DNA from: Anaerococcus lactolyticus ATCC 51172
Lineage (GTDB): Bacteria > Bacillota > Clostridia > Tissierellales > Peptoniphilaceae
DNA: 64,000 nt
Assembly (NCBI RefSeq): GCF_000156575.1
Contig: NZ_GG666046.1
Span: forward strand, 66,213 to 130,212
Direction: 5' to 3'
The notes under the pieces were generated by a model, which saw only the letters and a program-made list of their open reading frames with translations, was not told the DNA's origin and made no database searches. Within the stretch, counting starts at the first letter, position 1. Every line of letters begins with the position of its first letter. Position numbers and translations under genes: made by a program. This document shows positions 1 through 8,571 of the stretch, piece after piece.

Positions 1-36
1 TTTTAGGGATTTTTATAAATAGAGTATATTAATACT

Positions 37-969
37 ATGAGTCTTGAAATTAATAAAAAACGCTATAGGGACTTTGATTCCTATATGAAGGAAAAATTTC
101 AAAAAAAAATTATCAAATTACCCTTAGATGGGGGCTTTACCTGCCCCAATAGGGACGGAAGCCTATCGAAAGAAGGGTGCATTTTTTGCTCCGAGGCAGG
201 CTCTGGTGAATGGACATTTGGAAAAAAATCTATACAAGATCAAATTTCCTATCAAAAGGCTAGGCTATCAAAGGAAGGAAGAGTTGAGGCCTATCTGGGT
301 TATTTTCAAAACTTCACCAACACCTATGGCGAAGTCGCTAGACTTAGGAAAATTTATTATGAAGCACTCTCAGCTGATGATGTGATTGGCCTTGCCATAG
401 CAACTAGGGCTGATTGCTTGTCGGATGAGGTCCTCGGCCTATTAGAAGAAATTAATGAGAAATATTTTCTGGTAGTTGAGCTGGGGATGCAAAGTGTAAA
501 TGATAGGACCCTCAAGCTTATTAATAGGGGCTATGACCATGAGACTTTCAACTTGGGTCTTAGGAAGTTAAAGGCTCGTGGCATCAAGGTCCTAGTCCAT
601 ATGATTGTTGGTTTGCCTTATGAAAATTTTGATGACTACATGAAGGATATAGCCTACATCAATGAGGCCTTCGTCTGGGGAATTAAAATTCACAACCTCT
701 ACATAGAAAAAGCTAGCAGGTTTGAAAAATTTTACCAAGAAAAGGGACTTGCCTATAGCATGGATATGGCAGAATATGTTAAAATAGTGGTAGAAATACT
801 TAGGAAGTTAAGACCAGAGATAGTTATAAATAGGTTGACAGGCGATGGGATAAATGACAAAATCGCCTACCCTCTTTGGTCAAAGAACAAGGCTAAGATA
901 TTGACAAGTATCGATAAAATGATGAAAGATAAAAATTTTAGACAGGGGGACTTATGGAAAGAAAATTAG
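37..969 (+). CDS. TIGR01212-type radical SAM protein (YtqA/YhcC-like)
   Basis: A 310-residue protein of the TIGR01212/YhcC radical SAM family, whose substrate is not firmly known. The N-terminal stretch ends in GGFTCPNRDG and is followed by the cluster motif C-x11-C-x2-C (about Cys36, Cys48, Cys51), the spacing typical of this family and not the usual Cx3Cx2C. Downstream motifs such as VELGMQS and HMIVGLPYE match the SAM-binding core. Length is normal. No Shine-Dalgarno precedes the ATG, but a TATATT box at 25-30 sits six bases before it, so the transcript may be leaderless. The stop overlaps the next start by 16 bases, implying translational coupling. Confidence 0.88.
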   Translation: MSLEINKKRYRDFDSYMKEKFQKKIIKLPLDGGFTCPNRDGSLSKEGCIFCSEAGSGEWTFGKKSIQDQISYQKARLSKEGRVEAYLGYFQNFTNTYGEVARLRKIYYEALSADDVIGLAIATRADCLSDEVLGLLEEINEKYFLVVELGMQSVNDRTLKLINRGYDHETFNLGLRKLKARGIKVLVHMIVGLPYENFDDYMKDIAYINEAFVWGIKIHNLYIEKASRFEKFYQEKGLAYSMDMAEYVKIVVEILRKLRPEIVINRLTGDGINDKIAYPLWSKNKAKILTSIDKMMKDKNFRQGDLWKEN

Positions 970-1559
970 ATAAGAGATTTTTTACAAACTCACTAAGCGA
1001 AGAAGGAACTTATACTGCCAAGGATAGGTCACTACTTTTGGTAGTTGATATCCAGCCTAAGCTTATGGTAACTATGGATAAGGGCGAAAGGACAACTAGG
1101 AATACAGTTGGTCTTATCAAGGCCTTCAAAAAATATGACATGGCAGTTTTGGCAACAGAGCAATATCCAAAGGGACTTGGCAGGTCTGATGAAGAAATTT
1201 TGGCAGAAATTGAGGAAGACAAAATTTTTGCCAAGACAAGTTTCAATGCCCTAACACCAGAAGTTTATGATTTCATTAAGGAAAATAAAATTGAAAAAGT
1301 CTTTGTGACAGGCGCAGAGGGCCACATTTGCATCTACCAAACCATTAGAAGCCTTTTGGATTTAGGCCTTGATGTATTTTATGTTGACGATGCCATCTCA
1401 TCTTATAGCGATGAGCTTAAGAAAATTGCGAGAAAATCCCTAAGAGATATGGGGGCTGTTCTTGTAAATACAGAGCTAATCCTCTTTGATCTCGCAGTTG
1501 ACAGCAAAGACCCTAATTTTAAATTTGTGTCAAATTTGGTAAAAGAACTAAGAAAGTAG
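954..1559 (+). CDS. Isochorismatase-fold cysteine hydrolase
   Basis: A 201-residue member of the isochorismatase-like hydrolase superfamily, which hydrolyses amides or related bonds through an Asp-Lys-Cys triad. The aspartate is seen in LLVVDIQ (about residue 32), the lysine in FAKTSFNA (about residue 93), and the cysteine in TGAEGHICIYQT. Family members usually have THxC, so the Gly-His-x-Cys form is slightly divergent. The true substrate cannot be read from the sequence. It begins inside the 3' end of the radical SAM gene with a GGGGG ribosome site, so the two are probably one transcript. A perfect 7-bp hairpin at 1650-1666 downstream could end transcription. Confidence 0.82.
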   Translation: MERKLDKRFFTNSLSEEGTYTAKDRSLLLVVDIQPKLMVTMDKGERTTRNTVGLIKAFKKYDMAVLATEQYPKGLGRSDEEILAEIEEDKIFAKTSFNALTPEVYDFIKENKIEKVFVTGAEGHICIYQTIRSLLDLGLDVFYVDDAISSYSDELKKIARKSLRDMGAVLVNTELILFDLAVDSKDPNFKFVSNLVKELRK

Positions 1560-1561
1560 GA

Positions 1562-1693
1562 GAAAAATCACAGACTTACCTAAATGACTATTTTGTGGGG
1601 GAAAACTACACCTATAGTGACGGAGATAAAAAGAATACTATCCTTAGCTTTTCGTCCGAGACGAAACAATCTTTTCTTTATAATATTAAATAA
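1562..1693 (+). pseudogene. Possible 43-codon gene remnant
   Basis: An open frame without start codon follows the hydrolase stop by two bases and reads a plausible soluble peptide (residues such as YLNDYFVGENYTYSDGD) ending at TAA 1691-1693. No family is recognised. It may be the tail of a decayed gene or simply chance. A perfect hairpin (TTTCGTC, loop CGA, GACGAAA; 1650-1666) lies inside it, which argues at least part of the stretch acts as an RNA structure. Confidence 0.25.
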
Positions 1694-1736
1694 TTATTTT
1701 ATATTTTAAATAACTATTTTATTTACAATTGAATCT

Positions 1737-1793
1737 TAGCAAAAAGGGGACCCCAAGGGAACGTTTCGCACGTTCCCTCATCGGGTCCCCTTT
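1737..1793 (-). terminator. Two-tier terminator-like hairpin
   Basis: On the minus strand AAAGGGGACCC pairs with GGGTCCCCTTT (11 bp), enclosing a second stem GGGAACGT/ACGTTCCC, and the arm runs straight into TTTTT. On the plus strand the downstream T run is only three bases, so the terminator reading is better for minus-strand transcription. Confidence 0.55.
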
Positions 1794-2290
1794 AAAACCC
1801 CTTCCGTTACACCCTCCGGGCGACCCCTCGCGGGGGATATTGTGTTTGCCTATGGCAAACTTTTAATATAGAGGAGCCCCTGTTTAGGTTGGACTAGATT
1901 TTATGTTTTTTGACATTCAGTCGGCTAAAATTTGATAACTCGCTTGCGCTCAGACAATCAAATTTTTTAACGCCTCCTTCATTTACAAAATTCTTTATCT
2001 CAAGATTTTTAATTATGGAAATATTATTTTTTTAAGCTCGTTTGGCTTTCGCCAAACATTGCTGGATGAGTCTTACTCGTAGTACTAACGCCATTGCTAA
2101 TGGAATTGGCACAGTAAAAAAAGTAAATTGATGAAATTGTTTAATCGAGGATTTTCGAGATGAAGCAAGCCGTTTGGCGAAGTCTTAATCCGAAAACTAC
2201 CGTCGACGAGGAATCCAATGAAATAAGGAGCAGGATATTCGAATGGATTTTTATCTTACAAAACAGTAAGACCTTATATATTCTAGGCTA
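1737..2290 (-). ncRNA. Hairpin-rich noncoding block, candidate structured RNA
   Basis: No protein-coding gene is supportable between 1694 and 2417. The block holds a series of perfect or near-perfect hairpins: 1743-1793 (two-tier), 1824-1835 (CCCC/GGGG), 1844-1860 (GTTTGCC/GGCAAAC), 1927-1966 (AAAATTTGAT/ATCAAATTTT with an inner GC hairpin), 2040-2057 (GTTTGGC/GCCAAAC), 2068-2078 and 2091-2103. Read on the minus strand, three loops are GNRA tetraloops (GAAA, GCGA, GCAA). The hairpin at 1743-1793 is then followed by a T run, as a terminator would be. This favours a minus-strand RNA of roughly 0.5 kb. No known class is recognised, and a dispersed repeat is the main alternative. Confidence 0.4.
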
Positions 2291-2333
2291 AAAACATAAT
2301 ATTTTTTTGTCAATTTCTTGCTAACTTTTACAT

Positions 2334-2362
2334 TTGGAATAAGGATTTTATAAGAGTATAAT
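2334..2362 (+). promoter_or_regulatory. Promoter of transketolase gene
   Basis: TTGGAA at 2334-2339 and TATAAT at 2357-2362 are separated by exactly 17 bp. The predicted transcript start near 2369 lies after the in-frame TTG at 2367, which excludes that TTG as the translation start. Confidence 0.7.
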
Positions 2363-2417
2363 AGCCTTGAAATTACTAACGTTTTCTTGGGAAAATTTTT
2401 TTATCAAAGGAGATTTA

Positions 2418-4400
2418 ATGTTTAACAAAGATGATTTTAAGGCTGTCAATGCTATAAGGACCCTATCTATCGCTCAAATTGAGAAGGCTAATTCTGGTCA
2501 TCCTGGCCTACCTATGGGGGCTAGCCCTATGGCTTATGCTTTATTCAACAAGGTTTTAAAGGCAAATCCTTCTAATCCTAGCTTTTTTAATAGGGATAGG
2601 TTTGTCTTATCTGCTGGCCATGGTTCTGCTATGCTCTATGCCCTCCTACATTTATCAGGTTATGGTGTTGGTATTGAGGATTTAAAAAACTTTAGGCAAA
2701 TTGGTTCTATTACTCCAGGCCATCCTGAACTTGGGCTGACTCCTGGTGTTGAGGTGGTGACAGGTCCACTTGGTCAAGGTATAGCTCAGTCTGTGGGACT
2801 TGCTGCAGCTGAAAAACACTTAGCCGGTTTATATAATAAGGAAGATATTAAGATAATCGACCACTACACTTATGCTATTTGTGGTGATGGTGATCTTATG
2901 GAAGGTGTTTCTTATGAGGCTATGAGTCTTGCTGGACATTTAAAGCTTGATAAATTAATTATCCTCTATGATTCAAATGATATATGTCTTGACGGAAATC
3001 TTTCTACATCTTTTTCTGAATCTGTGAAGGACAGGGTGCTTGCACAAAATTGGGCCTATGACAGGGTTGAAGATGGAGAAGATTTGGAAGCAATTTTAAA
3101 GGCAATCGAAAAGGCTAAGGAAAATGATAAGCCAAGCCTAATTGAAATTAAGACTGTGATTGGTTTTGGTTCTAAGAACCAAGGAACAAACAAGGTTCAT
3201 GGTGCACCAATTGGAAGAGAAGACTTTGAATTTGCTAAAAAAGCTTACGAGTGGGAAGACGATGATTTTGTTATCTCAGATGATATCTATGAAACTTTTA
3301 AAAATGGCATTGGCAAGCGTGGTGCAGAAGCTAACGCAGCTTGGGATAAGCTTTTAGAAGAATATGCTGAAAAATATCCGGTTGACTATAAGGAATTAAT
3401 GGCTGGTATCAATAGAGAACTTCCAGAAAATTTCCTCGATCAGGTTAAAAAATATAGCCACGAAGATAAGCCAATCGCTACTCGTGCATCAAGTGGAGAA
3501 ATTCTTCAAGACCTTGCAAAAGTTTCTAGAAATATTTGGGGTGGCTCTGCCGACCTATTCTCATCAAACAAGACAAATATAGTTGACTCTGTTTCTTTCA
3601 AAGATGACCCTGCAGGCAGAAATATTTGGTATGGTGTGCGTGAATTTGCTATGGCAGCCATAGGTAATGGAATTATGGCCCATGGTGGCAGTTTCCATCA
3701 CGTATCAACCTTCTTTGTCTTTGCTGACTACCTAAAGGCTGCAGTAAGGTTATCAGCTTTGTCTAACTTGCCACTTTCTTATGTGATGACTCACGATTCT
3801 GTGGCAGTAGGTGAGGATGGACCAACCCACGAACCAATCGAGCAACTTGCTATGCTTAGGTCAATCCCAAACACTCTTGTTCTTAGACCGGCAGATGCTA
3901 ATGAAACTAGACTTGCTTGGAAAATTGCCTTAGAAAGCAAGGATAAGCCAGTTGTAATTGCCCTTACCCGTCAAAATGTACCAAACCTTGAAGAAACTGA
4001 GGGCCTAAAATCAATTGAAAAGGGCGCCTACATCATAAAAGATGTTGAAAATCCAGAGTTAATCCTAATTGCAACAGGATCAGAAGTGGCTGTTGCTATA
4101 GAATGTGCAAAGGTACTTGAAGAAGAAGGCAAGGCTGTGAGGGTTGTTTCTATGCCATCTATGGAATTATTTAGAGCCCAAGATGCTAGTTATAAAGAAA
4201 AAATCCTCCCAAGTGAAGTTAGAAATAGGGTTTCAATCGAGATGGGAACATCTTTTGGTTGGGGAGAATTTACAGGTCTTGATGGCTTGAATATCTCAAT
4301 TGACAGGTTCGGTATTTCAGGACCAGGTGGAGATGTTGCTAAGAAACTCGGTTTTAATACTGAAGATATTGTAGCAAGGATAAAACAAAAATTTTATTAA
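2418..4400 (+). CDS. tkt: Transketolase
   Basis: A 660-residue thiamine-diphosphate-dependent transketolase, the two-carbon transferase of the nonoxidative pentose phosphate pathway, cytoplasmic and homodimeric. The ThDP motif GDGDLMEG lies near residue 155, the N-terminal substrate region has NSGHPGLPMG, and the pyrimidine-domain histidine region MTHDSVAVGEDGPTHEP is intact. Length is that of a complete, unsplit transketolase. The ATG at 2418 follows AAAGGAG, and an upstream in-frame TTG at 2367 is too close to the -10 box. It is monocistronic between its own promoter and a terminator at 4406-4437. Confidence 0.96.
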   Translation: MFNKDDFKAVNAIRTLSIAQIEKANSGHPGLPMGASPMAYALFNKVLKANPSNPSFFNRDRFVLSAGHGSAMLYALLHLSGYGVGIEDLKNFRQIGSITPGHPELGLTPGVEVVTGPLGQGIAQSVGLAAAEKHLAGLYNKEDIKIIDHYTYAICGDGDLMEGVSYEAMSLAGHLKLDKLIILYDSNDICLDGNLSTSFSESVKDRVLAQNWAYDRVEDGEDLEAILKAIEKAKENDKPSLIEIKTVIGFGSKNQGTNKVHGAPIGREDFEFAKKAYEWEDDDFVISDDIYETFKNGIGKRGAEANAAWDKLLEEYAEKYPVDYKELMAGINRELPENFLDQVKKYSHEDKPIATRASSGEILQDLAKVSRNIWGGSADLFSSNKTNIVDSVSFKDDPAGRNIWYGVREFAMAAIGNGIMAHGGSFHHVSTFFVFADYLKAAVRLSALSNLPLSYVMTHDSVAVGEDGPTHEPIEQLAMLRSIPNTLVLRPADANETRLAWKIALESKDKPVVIALTRQNVPNLEETEGLKSIEKGAYIIKDVENPELILIATGSEVAVAIECAKVLEEEGKAVRVVSMPSMELFRAQDASYKEKILPSEVRNRVSIEMGTSFGWGEFTGLDGLNISIDRFGISGPGGDVAKKLGFNTEDIVARIKQKFY

Positions 4401-4405
4401 ATTTT

Positions 4406-4437
4406 AAAGGCTATGGTTAAAAGACCATAGCTTTTTT
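4406..4437 (+). terminator. Terminator after tkt
   Basis: GCTATGGT (4410-4417) pairs with ACCATAGC (4424-4431), loop of six, followed by six T. Confidence 0.85.
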
Positions 4438-4488
4438 GTGGCAAATTGTATATAATAATAGGAGAATAACCTTAGGAAAGAAGGAAAT

Positions 4489-5070
4489 ATGAAAATATTA
4501 GAATTACTTGCAGATGGCAATGAAACTATAGAATTACTCACAGTTGTGGATTATCTTAGGAGGGCAGATATCAAAATTGACATGGTATCAACAACAGGGT
4601 CTAAGGACCTTGTGACAAGTCATGGCGTAAGATATCAGGCTGATTATTTGCTTGAAGAAATCAATCCAGAAGATTACGATGGAGTTTATATACCAGGTGG
4701 TACCAAGGGTGCAGAAACTCTAAGGGATGATGATAGGGTAATAGAGATTGTAAAAAAATTTGAGGCAGCAAATAAATTAATAGCAGCGATTTGCGCAGGA
4801 CCAATTGTCCTTGATAAGGCAGGTGTCCTAGCTGATAAAAAGGCGACATCTTTTCCGACAATCAAACAAGAACTTAAGAATGTTGGGGAATATATGGATG
4901 ATGAAATAGTAGTAACAGATGGCAATGTCACAACAGGTAGGGGTGCTGCTGTTACAAATTATTTGGCTCTTAGGCTTATAGAGCTTATCAAGGGCAAGGA
5001 AGCGAAAGAAGAAATTAAGTATGGCACCCAACATGTCGCTGTTGAAAATTATTTTGATATAGAATTTTAG
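4489..5070 (+). CDS. DJ-1/PfpI family protein
   Basis: A 193-residue DJ-1/PfpI (ThiJ/YajL-like) protein. The nucleophile-elbow cysteine is in LIAAICAGP (about residue 100) and the acidic partner region GTKGAETLRDD is present. Members act as glyoxalases, deglycases or redox-responsive proteins, and which applies here cannot be told from sequence. The start follows a GAAGGAAAT ribosome site, and TATAATAAT just upstream may be the -10 box. The next gene, an SDR protein, begins seven bases after the stop, so the two are probably co-transcribed and end at the terminator at 6078-6106. Confidence 0.88.
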   Translation: MKILELLADGNETIELLTVVDYLRRADIKIDMVSTTGSKDLVTSHGVRYQADYLLEEINPEDYDGVYIPGGTKGAETLRDDDRVIEIVKKFEAANKLIAAICAGPIVLDKAGVLADKKATSFPTIKQELKNVGEYMDDEIVVTDGNVTTGRGAAVTNYLALRLIELIKGKEAKEEIKYGTQHVAVENYFDIEF

Positions 5071-5077
5071 GAAAATC

Positions 5078-6073
5078 ATGAAAAACGTCAGGAAAATATT
5101 TATACTAGGTGGGGCAAATCTTTTTGCCAAGACGATAATTAAATATGCGCTTGAGCTTGGATATGCTGTGAAGGCAGTCGATCTCATTAGACCGAGTGAT
5201 CTTGAGGGGCTACCTAATCTTGAATTTTTCTTGCAGGATTTCTTTTCTCTTTCAGATGCTGAAGCTATAAAACTTATGGATGATTGTGATAGCTTTATTT
5301 ATGCTGGTGGAGTTAGTGACCTATCTGTGCCAAGAAAGCCTTGTGGTAAATTTTTCTATGAGAGAAATGTTTTGCCAACAGGTAGGGTTGCTAGACTTGC
5401 TAGACGTGCTGGCATCAAAAATTTCCTACTTTTGGGAGACTATAAGACAGAACTTGCTGAAAAAAATATAAGTTTGAGGGAAAATGGCTACCACAAGGAG
5501 CCTTATATCCAAACCAGGTTTATGCAAGAAGCCATAGCAAATTTTGAGGCAGAACCTTTAATGAATGTGTCTGTTTTAAGACCGGGCGTGGTAATCGGCA
5601 AGGCAAACAAATCAATTTTGGAAGCCCACATTGACTTGGTTAAGGCCAATAAAAAAATTCCTGTTACAAAGGGAGTAATTCCTATAATATCAGCCGATGC
5701 CCTAGCCAAGGCTGCGATTTATGCCCTAGAGCTTGAGGGAGATAAGAAGACCTATGTTGTTGCAACTTCAAAAATTTCCTACAAGGAAATATATGAAAAA
5801 ATAATTGAAGTTATGGAAAAAACAGGCGAAAAAACTCTGGTTGAAAAAACCTTCGACGACCTGCTCCCAGCCTATGAAAAGGACATGAAAATCACTGATA
5901 ATAAGGGACTTGAACATGGGATAAGCCAAGTAAATATGCTAAGGACTATGACCATGGACCTAAGCCTTAAGTCAGATTTTGATTTGGGCGAAGAAGATTT
6001 GACCGAAAACCTAACCGAAATGATAAATCTCTACCTAAAAGGAACACCAGTTAAGGCGAAAAAACAAGAATAA
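5078..6073 (+). CDS. NAD(P)-binding SDR/epimerase-like protein
   Basis: A 331-residue Rossmann-fold protein of the extended SDR (NAD-dependent epimerase/dehydratase) type. The nucleotide-binding turn reads FILGGANLFA, a relaxed form of GxxGxxG. Central VLRPGVVIG and the following domain are typical of extended SDRs. The catalytic Tyr-x3-Lys is not clear: KEPYIQTRF occupies the expected place with Arg instead of Lys, so it may be atypical or non-catalytic. Substrate unknown. It is the second gene of a pair with the DJ-1 protein and ends before a terminator shared with the convergent gltS. Confidence 0.72.
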   Translation: MKNVRKIFILGGANLFAKTIIKYALELGYAVKAVDLIRPSDLEGLPNLEFFLQDFFSLSDAEAIKLMDDCDSFIYAGGVSDLSVPRKPCGKFFYERNVLPTGRVARLARRAGIKNFLLLGDYKTELAEKNISLRENGYHKEPYIQTRFMQEAIANFEAEPLMNVSVLRPGVVIGKANKSILEAHIDLVKANKKIPVTKGVIPIISADALAKAAIYALELEGDKKTYVVATSKISYKEIYEKIIEVMEKTGEKTLVEKTFDDLLPAYEKDMKITDNKGLEHGISQVNMLRTMTMDLSLKSDFDLGEEDLTENLTEMINLYLKGTPVKAKKQE

Positions 6074-6077
6074 GAGC

Positions 6078-6106
6078 AAAAAAGACTGAATTAACAGTCT
6101 TTTTTT
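6078..6106. terminator. Bidirectional terminator between SDR gene and gltS
   Basis: AAAAAAGACTG (6078-6088) pairs with CAGTCTTTTTTT (6095-6106). A and T runs on both flanks let it serve both convergent genes, and it overlaps the gltS stop codon. Confidence 0.85.
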
Positions 6107-7283
6107 ATGAGAAATGATTTATAAAAAATGTAATCACGATAGGGTTGGTGAAGTTAACAGCGATGGCAAGGACTATAGGAAAGATGAACATGCTGGCATC
6201 TGCGGGGCCTTTTTCCTCGATTATTGCTTCCATATTTGCCATGGCATTTGGGGTTTGACCAAGGCCAACCCCACAGTGACCGGCAACCATTACAGCCGCA
6301 TCATAGTCACGCCCCAAGAGGTTGAAGGTTACGAGACTTGTGTAGATGGCGATAAAAATCGCTTGGGCAAGCATGATCACAAGCATAGGACCGGCAAGGG
6401 TAAGGATAGCCGAAATATTTAAATTTATAAGGGCTAAGGATAGGAAAAGGCTGAGCGAAATATTTCCAACCAGGTCAATATTATCCATATCTATAGGTTT
6501 TTTGATAAAGTCGTAGACATTTCTTACAATAAGTCCTCCAAACTGGCAACCAACATAGTAAGGGAAGTTAAGACCAGTTTTAGCAAGGATTTTATTGATA
6601 AAAGTCCCCAAAAAAGCAGCAAGTCCAATAATGATGATGGCTTTTGTGAGAGTTTTTTGGTTGGTAATTGCTTTTATATCAGCCAAGGTGTCCCTTGAAA
6701 GAGCCCCCTTGCTTTGTAAATTATTTTTTGCGATAAGACGTCTTGCTGTAGGTCCTCCTACAAGAGAGCCAGCTAAAAGTCCGAAGGTTGCAGCAGCGAC
6801 GCCTATGGTAATATTTGACTCAGCGCCCATTTTCTCCATGATTTTGCCAAAACTAATGGCAGATCCAATCCCACCTGTCATTGATGTTGAGCCCATGGCT
6901 ATGCCATGGAGGGGGTTGATGCCAAAAATTTTAGCTAAGCCCACGCCGATTAGGTTTTGGAGGGGCAAGAGAATTATTATGGCAAGGGCAAGCTTAAGAC
7001 CTAGGACTCCTGATTTTTTGAGCATGGAAAAGGAAGCTGAAAGGCCTATGGCTGTAAAAAATATATTCATAAAGAAATCTTGGAGGATTTTGTCAAATTC
7101 TACACTTGCTATTTTTGTTTCTTTTAAAATAAGGACAAGAATAGAAATGATAAGTCCTCCAATGACTGGACTTGGTATAAAAAAAGTTTTCAAAAAAGAA
7201 AATTTGTTTTTTGCTAAGTTGCCAAGGACTAGGGCAATGATTGCTATGCCGAGGCTTTGTAAGATATCTAGTTGTAGGGTCAT
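6105..7283 (-). CDS. gltS: Sodium/glutamate symporter
   Basis: A 392-residue integral membrane protein of the GltS (ESS) family, importing glutamate with sodium. It is hydrophobic throughout, with about ten predicted membrane segments in two repeats. The glycine-rich reentrant motifs GSTSMTGGIGSAISFG (first half) and GHCGVGLGQTPNAMANM (second half) are the family hallmarks. Length is normal. It stands alone between the convergent SDR gene and the divergent polysaccharide locus. Confidence 0.93.
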   Translation of the reverse strand: MTLQLDILQSLGIAIIALVLGNLAKNKFSFLKTFFIPSPVIGGLIISILVLILKETKIASVEFDKILQDFFMNIFFTAIGLSASFSMLKKSGVLGLKLALAIIILLPLQNLIGVGLAKIFGINPLHGIAMGSTSMTGGIGSAISFGKIMEKMGAESNITIGVAAATFGLLAGSLVGGPTARRLIAKNNLQSKGALSRDTLADIKAITNQKTLTKAIIIIGLAAFLGTFINKILAKTGLNFPYYVGCQFGGLIVRNVYDFIKKPIDMDNIDLVGNISLSLFLSLALINLNISAILTLAGPMLVIMLAQAIFIAIYTSLVTFNLLGRDYDAAVMVAGHCGVGLGQTPNAMANMEAIIEEKGPADASMFIFPIVLAIAVNFTNPIVITFFINHFS

Positions 7284-7369
7284 GGTTTCCTCTTTTTGGT
7301 AAAAAAATTCTAAGATGTAGAAATATTATAGTTTTTTTTGTAAAAATAACAATATTTATGGGCTTTTTC

Positions 7370-7399
7370 TTGAAAAGGCGATGCCTTTTATAATATAAT
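7370..7399 (+). promoter_or_regulatory. Promoter with embedded palindrome, polysaccharide locus
   Basis: TTGAAA (7370-7375) and TATAAT (7394-7399) are 18 bp apart. The spacer contains the perfect inverted repeat AAAAGGC-gat-GCCTTTT (7373-7389), positioned like a repressor operator. No regulator gene is adjacent. Confidence 0.55.
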
Positions 7400-7419
7400 A
7401 GTAAGATAGGAGAGAAAGA

Positions 7420-8571
7420 ATGAAAATTTTATTTTACTTATCAGGATTTGCCTTATTTTACGCAATGATAGGCTATCCACTTGTTCTTCTCATTTTGGAA
7501 AAGTTTATCAAAAGAAAAAATGACCAGGATTATTCCTATAAGCCTTTTGTTTCTGTGATAATCTCAGCCTACAATGAAGAAGATGTGATTGAAAAAAAGT
7601 TAGAAAACATAATAAAAACTCAATATCCTTCCTATGAGGTAATAATTGCTAATGATGCCTCAAATGATAGGACAGTTGAGATTTGTGAAAAATTTATAAA
7701 AGAGAACCCAGCTTACAATATCAGAGTCAACACCGTAGTAAACCACCTCGGCAAGACCAATGCCCAAGATGAGGCTGTTGAGGTTGCAAGAGGCGAGATT
7801 ATTGTATTTTCAGATGCAAATTCTATGTTTAAAACAGATGCCATCGACGAACTTGTTTCATATTTCACAGCAGATGATATTGAATATGTTTGTGGATCTT
7901 TAATCTATATGGAAGATGTGGATGTTTCTTCTGCTGTAGCGGAAAATACCTATTGGAATTTTGAGCTTAAGCTAAGAAAAATCGAGTCAAATATAAAGAC
8001 CATTGTAAATGGCAATGGAGCGATTTATGCCGTAAGAAAGAAGGATTACAGGCACATAGACTTGGTTAATAGCCATGACTATGAGCTTCCTTTATATGCT
8101 GGACTTAACCACAAGAGAGCCCTTTATAATCCAAAGGCAATCGCTGTTGAAAAGGCGGGCCAAACTACAGCCGATGAGTTTAAGAGAAAGGTAAGGATGC
8201 AAAGAAGGATTCTTACAAATATCTTTACTAATCTAAGAAGGCTAAATATTTTTGAATATGGTTGGTTTTCGTTTTTCCACTTTGGCCATAAGACCCTAAG
8301 GTATATGCAGGCATTTTTTCACATTGTCCTATTTATAGCTAACCTTGGTGTTTTAAATGATGGAATATTTTATAAACTATTTTTCCTAGGCCAAGTTGCC
8401 TTTTACACCCTAGCTGTAATCGGCCAGTTATCAGGAGCAAAGAGTAAGGTATTTTATTTTCCAAGATATTATTGCGCCATGATGCTCGCCCAAATCCTAG
8501 GAGGATATAAGGAACTTAAGGGTGGCTCAAAGGCTACTTGGGAAAAGGCAGAAACAACAAGGAAACTATGA
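7420..8571 (+). CDS. Membrane-anchored family 2 glycosyltransferase
   Basis: A 383-residue processive-type GT2 enzyme. An N-terminal membrane helix (about 3-27) precedes the GT-A domain: FVSVIISAYNEED (about 44-56), SDAN as the metal-binding Asp motif (about 131), a catalytic acid in the SHDYELPL region, and RMQRRIL in the place of the QxxRW motif of synthases. Two or three C-terminal membrane helices follow. This layout resembles enzymes making extracellular polysaccharide from UDP-sugars at the membrane. The sugar is unknown. It is the first gene of a five-gene run, and its TGA overlaps the ATG of the next gene. Confidence 0.88.
   Translation: MKILFYLSGFALFYAMIGYPLVLLILEKFIKRKNDQDYSYKPFVSVIISAYNEEDVIEKKLENIIKTQYPSYEVIIANDASNDRTVEICEKFIKENPAYNIRVNTVVNHLGKTNAQDEAVEVARGEIIVFSDANSMFKTDAIDELVSYFTADDIEYVCGSLIYMEDVDVSSAVAENTYWNFELKLRKIESNIKTIVNGNGAIYAVRKKDYRHIDLVNSHDYELPLYAGLNHKRALYNPKAIAVEKAGQTTADEFKRKVRMQRRILTNIFTNLRRLNIFEYGWFSFFHFGHKTLRYMQAFFHIVLFIANLGVLNDGIFYKLFFLGQVAFYTLAVIGQLSGAKSKVFYFPRYYCAMMLAQILGGYKELKGGSKATWEKAETTRKL

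Noticed and set aside
1737-2110. Hairpin series considered as a CRISPR array
   Set aside because: The stems differ from each other in sequence and spacing; there is no constant direct repeat with unique spacers and no cas gene.
2367-2417. Seventeen-residue N-terminal extension of transketolase from a TTG
   Set aside because: The TTG lies five bases after the -10 box, before the likely transcript start, and the ATG at 2418 has an AAAGGAG site and matches the family start.
6114-7302. Long plus-strand open frames (102 and 235 codons) opposite gltS
   Set aside because: They are antisense to a well-conserved transporter, have no ribosome sites and read as low-complexity, Arg/Pro-rich peptides, a usual mirror effect of membrane-protein genes.
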